Source: Elusimicrobia bacterium RIFCSPLOWO2_12_FULL_59_9 (GTDB taxonomy: Bacteria; Elusimicrobiota; Elusimicrobia; O2-12-FULL-59-9). From it: DNA of 8,235 nucleotides. The stretch spans positions 1 through 8,235 of the forward strand of contig MGUX01000027.1 in assembly GCA_001800185.1 (NCBI GenBank), given 5' to 3'. A program made the translations under genes and the position numbers. A model generated the notes under the pieces. The model had not been told where the DNA came from and did not search any database. It saw nothing but the letters and a program-made list of their open reading frames with translations. Shown in pieces: positions 5,754 through 8,235 of the stretch. Numbering within the stretch: position 1 is the stretch's first letter; every line of letters begins with the position of its first letter.

Positions 5754-7760
5754 TCATTTTGTCAGCATTTCCTTCAAGGACCGGATTTTTTCCTTTTGCT
5801 CCGGCTCCTCGCTCAAATCCATAAGCTGGTCCAGTTCCCGCAGGGCATCCTCCCGGCGGCCCATTTTCCAATAGGTCATGGCCATGTTCCGGCGCGTCGG
5901 CCCGTGGGCGGGGTTGATTTTCCTGGCTTTTTCAAACTCGCGCAGCGCGAGGTCAAATTGCCCCAGGTTGGCGTGAGCCGCGCCGAGGTCGTTTTTGATT
6001 TCAAAATTCAACGGATCCAATGCCAGCGCCTTCTCAAATTCCGCGATCGCCTCCGTTCCGCGGTCTTGGGCGGCGAGCAGGATTCCAAGTTGATCATGTA
6101 TTTCCGGGGAGTAGATGCCTTGGGAGAAGGCCTGCTCGGCCGTCTTTAGGCCCAGGTCGTGTTTTCCCATCACCCTGTAAAAGTAAATGAGGTTGCCGTA
6201 AGGCTCCGCGGCCGATGGGCTGCGCCGCATTTCCAGTTGGGCCGTTTCCAGCGCTTTCTCGACTTGGCCGTTTTGAAAATACGACATGCATAAATTATTA
6301 ATGACGGAGGAGTCATCGGATTTGGCGCGAAGCGCTTGCTCGTAATTTTCTATGGCCGCCGCGTAGCGGCCCTGCCGGTAGTAGGCCGTTCCCAGGGCGT
6401 TAAAGGCGCTGGGAAATCCCGGCGCCAAGCGCAGGCTCTTCTCAAAGTGGGCGATGGCCGGCTCGAATTGTCCTCGCGACAGATAGTCGCCTCCCAAAAA
6501 AGTATAAATGCGATGGTTGTTGGGAAATATTCGGAGATTGTCTTTGTAAAGCGCTTCTCCATCACGCCACACCCGGTTGCGCGCGACAGTTGCGTATGCG
6601 TAGGCGGTCAGCAGCGCCACGGCCAAGGCCAAGGCGGCTCTTTTTGGAATTGACTCGGCGGCGCGGGCGAGCAGCAGCGCCAATCCGACCGAGGGAATAT
6701 AGAGGTATCGCTCAAACATAAGCGAGGTGTGAAGAAACGGCACGAAATTAAGAACGGGGGCCAGGCCGAGGATTATCCATGCGCTCCAAAATGCGACTTG
6801 GCGGTCCGTGCGCCCGCGCCAAACGGCCCCCAAAATCGCCGCGCCCAGAAGGGCCGCCGCGCCGAGGAAAGCCGGCTCGGCCGCGGAGCGGAGCGCCGGC
6901 ACGTCATAGCTCACCGCCAACCGGACCGGAATAAAAAGGAGGCGCACATACTGGAGCAGGACCGGCGTCATGGTCAAAAAATTCGAGGTGAGGCTGCCTC
7001 CGGGATACGAGGCTTGATGCTCGACATTGGCCAGGACGGTGAATCGCAATGGAAGATAAACCGCCGTTATCAGCGCCGCGCCCATAAGAAAGGGGGAGGA
7101 GAGAATGGTTTTGGCCCTATCCATGAGTCGCGGCGGAGCCGCCGGCGGCCCGGCGGGAAAAAGGATTTCATGCGCCAGGAACAGCGCCGGAAGCGTGACG
7201 GCCGTTTCCTTCGCCGCCAGAGAAAGGCCGTAGGCCGCCAGAGCCCAGGCGGTGCGCCGGCGCCGAGCCAAGATGAAGGCCGCCAGGTAGAGCAGGCAGG
7301 CCCACAACTCATCGCGGTAGGCGACGCAATTGACGACCTCCGTATGAACGGGATGGACCGCGAAAATCAACGCCGCCAGGAGGGCGCCCGCCGCCGGCAA
7401 AAAAGAGAGGGCGAGAAAATAGACGAGGGCGGCGTTGAGCGCGTGCAGGCCGGCGTTCACGGCTCTTTGGGCGCCCGCCCGGGGGCCCAACACGCCTTGG
7501 GTGACGATCAGAGACAAGGAATCCACTGGGCGGTAAGACTCTTCCCTGGCGGCGTAATAGTAGCCGCGGGTCAAAAGCTTCGGGATATTGCGCCAATCTC
7601 GAAGGGCGGCATTGTTTTGAATTTGCTCCACGTCGTCCCAAAGATATGGATTTTGCAGCGAGTTGGCGTAGACGGCGAAGGCGGCGGCCGCGGCCAGGGC
7701 GACATGCAGTCCCGAGCGGCCGAGCCGGTCTCGGAGTTTGATGGGCGCGGGTTTGCGCAT
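5754..7760 (-). CDS. TMTC-like polytopic membrane protein with C-terminal TPR repeats
   Basis: 668 residues. Residues 1-400 are a multi-pass membrane domain (about ten hydrophobic segments) with features of the DUF1736/TMTC and GT-C-like glycosyltransferase group: an acidic first extracytoplasmic loop YLWDDVEQI (39-47), YRPVDS (76-81), HPVHTEVVNCVAYRDEL (136-152), a DUF1736-like stretch around 238-285, and FERYLYIPSVGLAL (349-362). Residues about 416-650 form seven consecutive 34-residue TPR-like units, for example AFNALGTAYYRQGRYAAAIE. Relatives are proposed to transfer sugars from lipid-linked donors or to act in envelope assembly; the substrate cannot be read here. ATG 7760 is chosen because it sits just before the first membrane helix. 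The frame is open to 7946, but that extension would overlap the promoter region and start of the divergent response regulator. No strong ribosome binding site is visible. Confidence 0.88.
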   Translation of the reverse strand: MRKPAPIKLRDRLGRSGLHVALAAAAAFAVYANSLQNPYLWDDVEQIQNNAALRDWRNIPKLLTRGYYYAAREESYRPVDSLSLIVTQGVLGPRAGAQRAVNAGLHALNAALVYFLALSFLPAAGALLAALIFAVHPVHTEVVNCVAYRDELWACLLYLAAFILARRRRTAWALAAYGLSLAAKETAVTLPALFLAHEILFPAGPPAAPPRLMDRAKTILSSPFLMGAALITAVYLPLRFTVLANVEHQASYPGGSLTSNFLTMTPVLLQYVRLLFIPVRLAVSYDVPALRSAAEPAFLGAAALLGAAILGAVWRGRTDRQVAFWSAWIILGLAPVLNFVPFLHTSLMFERYLYIPSVGLALLLARAAESIPKRAALALAVALLTAYAYATVARNRVWRDGEALYKDNLRIFPNNHRIYTFLGGDYLSRGQFEPAIAHFEKSLRLAPGFPSAFNALGTAYYRQGRYAAAIENYEQALRAKSDDSSVINNLCMSYFQNGQVEKALETAQLEMRRSPSAAEPYGNLIYFYRVMGKHDLGLKTAEQAFSQGIYSPEIHDQLGILLAAQDRGTEAIAEFEKALALDPLNFEIKNDLGAAHANLGQFDLALREFEKARKINPAHGPTRRNMAMTYWKMGRREDALRELDQLMDLSEEPEQKEKIRSLKEMLTK

Positions 7761-7890
7761 TTGGCTCAAGAAGTCTAGCAGGATTGCGCGAGACTGGCAA
7801 GAACCCGGACGCGGCCTGCGGGTCACGGCATAATTTGTTATGATAATTTCATCTGCAGGAAAATTGTGGGGAGATTTGTCCGGAGAAATA
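7761..7890. promoter_or_regulatory. Divergent intergenic region with an AT-rich promoter-like patch
   Basis: 130 bases between two divergent starts. An AT-rich patch at 7829-7852 contains TATGAT (7839-7844), five of six to a -10 box reading right, and its complement TATCAT could serve the leftward gene. No convincing -35 box is seen for either direction. GGAG (7882-7885) is the probable ribosome binding site of the response regulator. Confidence 0.3.
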
Positions 7891-8235
7891 GTGACGCAGC
7901 GAATCCTGGTGGTTGACGACGACGAACCCATCCGCGAGCTTTGCAAAAGGAGCTTGACCCGCCTTGGCTACGACGTTGAAACGGCGCAGAGCGGCGACGA
8001 CGCGGTCACCCGCTTTGAATTCACGGATTTTGATTTTGTTTTGACCGACGTCATCATGCCCGGCAAGCTGGATGGGCTGGGCCTTGTGCAGGAGGTCAAG
8101 CGCCGGTCGCCGTCCACCGACGTCGTGGTGATGACCGCCTTTCCGGACCTGGAGACCGCTGTTTCGATACTCAAAAGCGGCGCCTATGATTACTTGATGA
8201 AGCCCTTCGACACCCACCTGCTAAATACCGTGGTG
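7891..8235 (+). CDS. Response regulator, receiver domain (cut by the right window edge)
   Basis: Cytosolic phospho-acceptor protein of a two-component system. 115 codons are visible, nearly a full receiver domain: the acidic pocket VVDDDEP (7-13), phospho-acceptor Asp53 in LTDVIMPG, the switch residue Thr82 in VVMTAF, and Lys104 in DYLMKPFD. The start is GTG 7891, with GGAG 5 bases upstream and the usual short lead before the first beta strand. An in-frame ATG at 7840 would add 17 residues, has no ribosome binding site, and overlaps the promoter-like patch. The segment GAYDYLMKPFD is common in NtrC-like and hybrid regulators, but the output domain is outside the window, so target and class stay open. 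No partner kinase is visible. Confidence 0.93.
   Translation, partial: MTQRILVVDDDEPIRELCKRSLTRLGYDVETAQSGDDAVTRFEFTDFDFVLTDVIMPGKLDGLGLVQEVKRRSPSTDVVVMTAFPDLETAVSILKSGAYDYLMKPFDTHLLNTVV

Noticed and set aside
5760..5800. Intrinsic terminator for parB (T-run near 5786-5791)
   Set aside because: There is no stable GC-rich stem directly before the T-run, and the sequence is coding for the convergent gene.
6729..7778. 349-codon open frame on the plus strand, antisense to the TPR membrane gene
   Set aside because: The product is a low-complexity Arg/Gly/Gln-rich sequence with no recognisable domain, produced by GC-rich codons of the well-supported gene on the other strand.
7761..7946. Upstream extension of the TPR membrane protein to ATG 7946
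   Set aside because: It overlaps the start of the divergent response regulator and adds 62 residues with no family resemblance before the first membrane helix.
7849..8217. Minus-strand open frame opposite the response regulator
   Set aside because: It lies antisense to an unmistakable receiver domain and shows no domain of its own.

Overview
The window looks like a chromosomal piece of a free-living, GC-rich bacterium (most genes look about 55-65% GC by eye). The mix of chromosomal parA/parB, a class I PPK2, a TMTC-like membrane/TPR protein and a lineage-specific secreted protein would fit an uncultivated phylum such as Elusimicrobiota or Omnitrophota. That placement is a low-confidence guess, because there is no rRNA or other marker gene here.

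Layout. Positions 1-2876 are a leftward gene block: a secreted protein of unknown function (1740-2876), then aspartate-semialdehyde dehydrogenase asd (678-1697), then polyphosphate kinase 2 (from 668, running off the left edge). The gaps are 42 and 9 bases, so this is probably one transcript. Positions 2877-3395 form a roughly 520-base divergent intergenic region. Its left half is a series of GC-rich hairpins and its right half is AT-richer, with promoter-like sequence and small repeats. Positions 3396-5746 are a rightward block: a LAGLIDADG homing-endonuclease-like protein, then parA, then parB. A near-perfect parS site lies inside the 5' coding part of the LAGLIDADG gene. Positions 5754-7760 are a leftward gene for a polytopic membrane protein with seven TPR-like repeats, ending 7 bases from the end of parB. 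From 7891 to the right edge runs the receiver domain of a response regulator.

How the parts work together. ParA, ParB and parS make a complete chromosome-segregation module. The unusual element is the LAGLIDADG protein directly upstream of parA: the ParB loading site is written into its reading frame as the codons V-S-R-E-T. It has no recognisable host intron, a lower GC content than its neighbours, a partly degenerate catalytic motif and a long insertion in its DNA-binding domain. Either a homing gene has settled in the par locus, or a LAGLIDADG fold has been recruited as a DNA-binding partner of the segregation system. This is the most promising candidate in the window for something not yet described.
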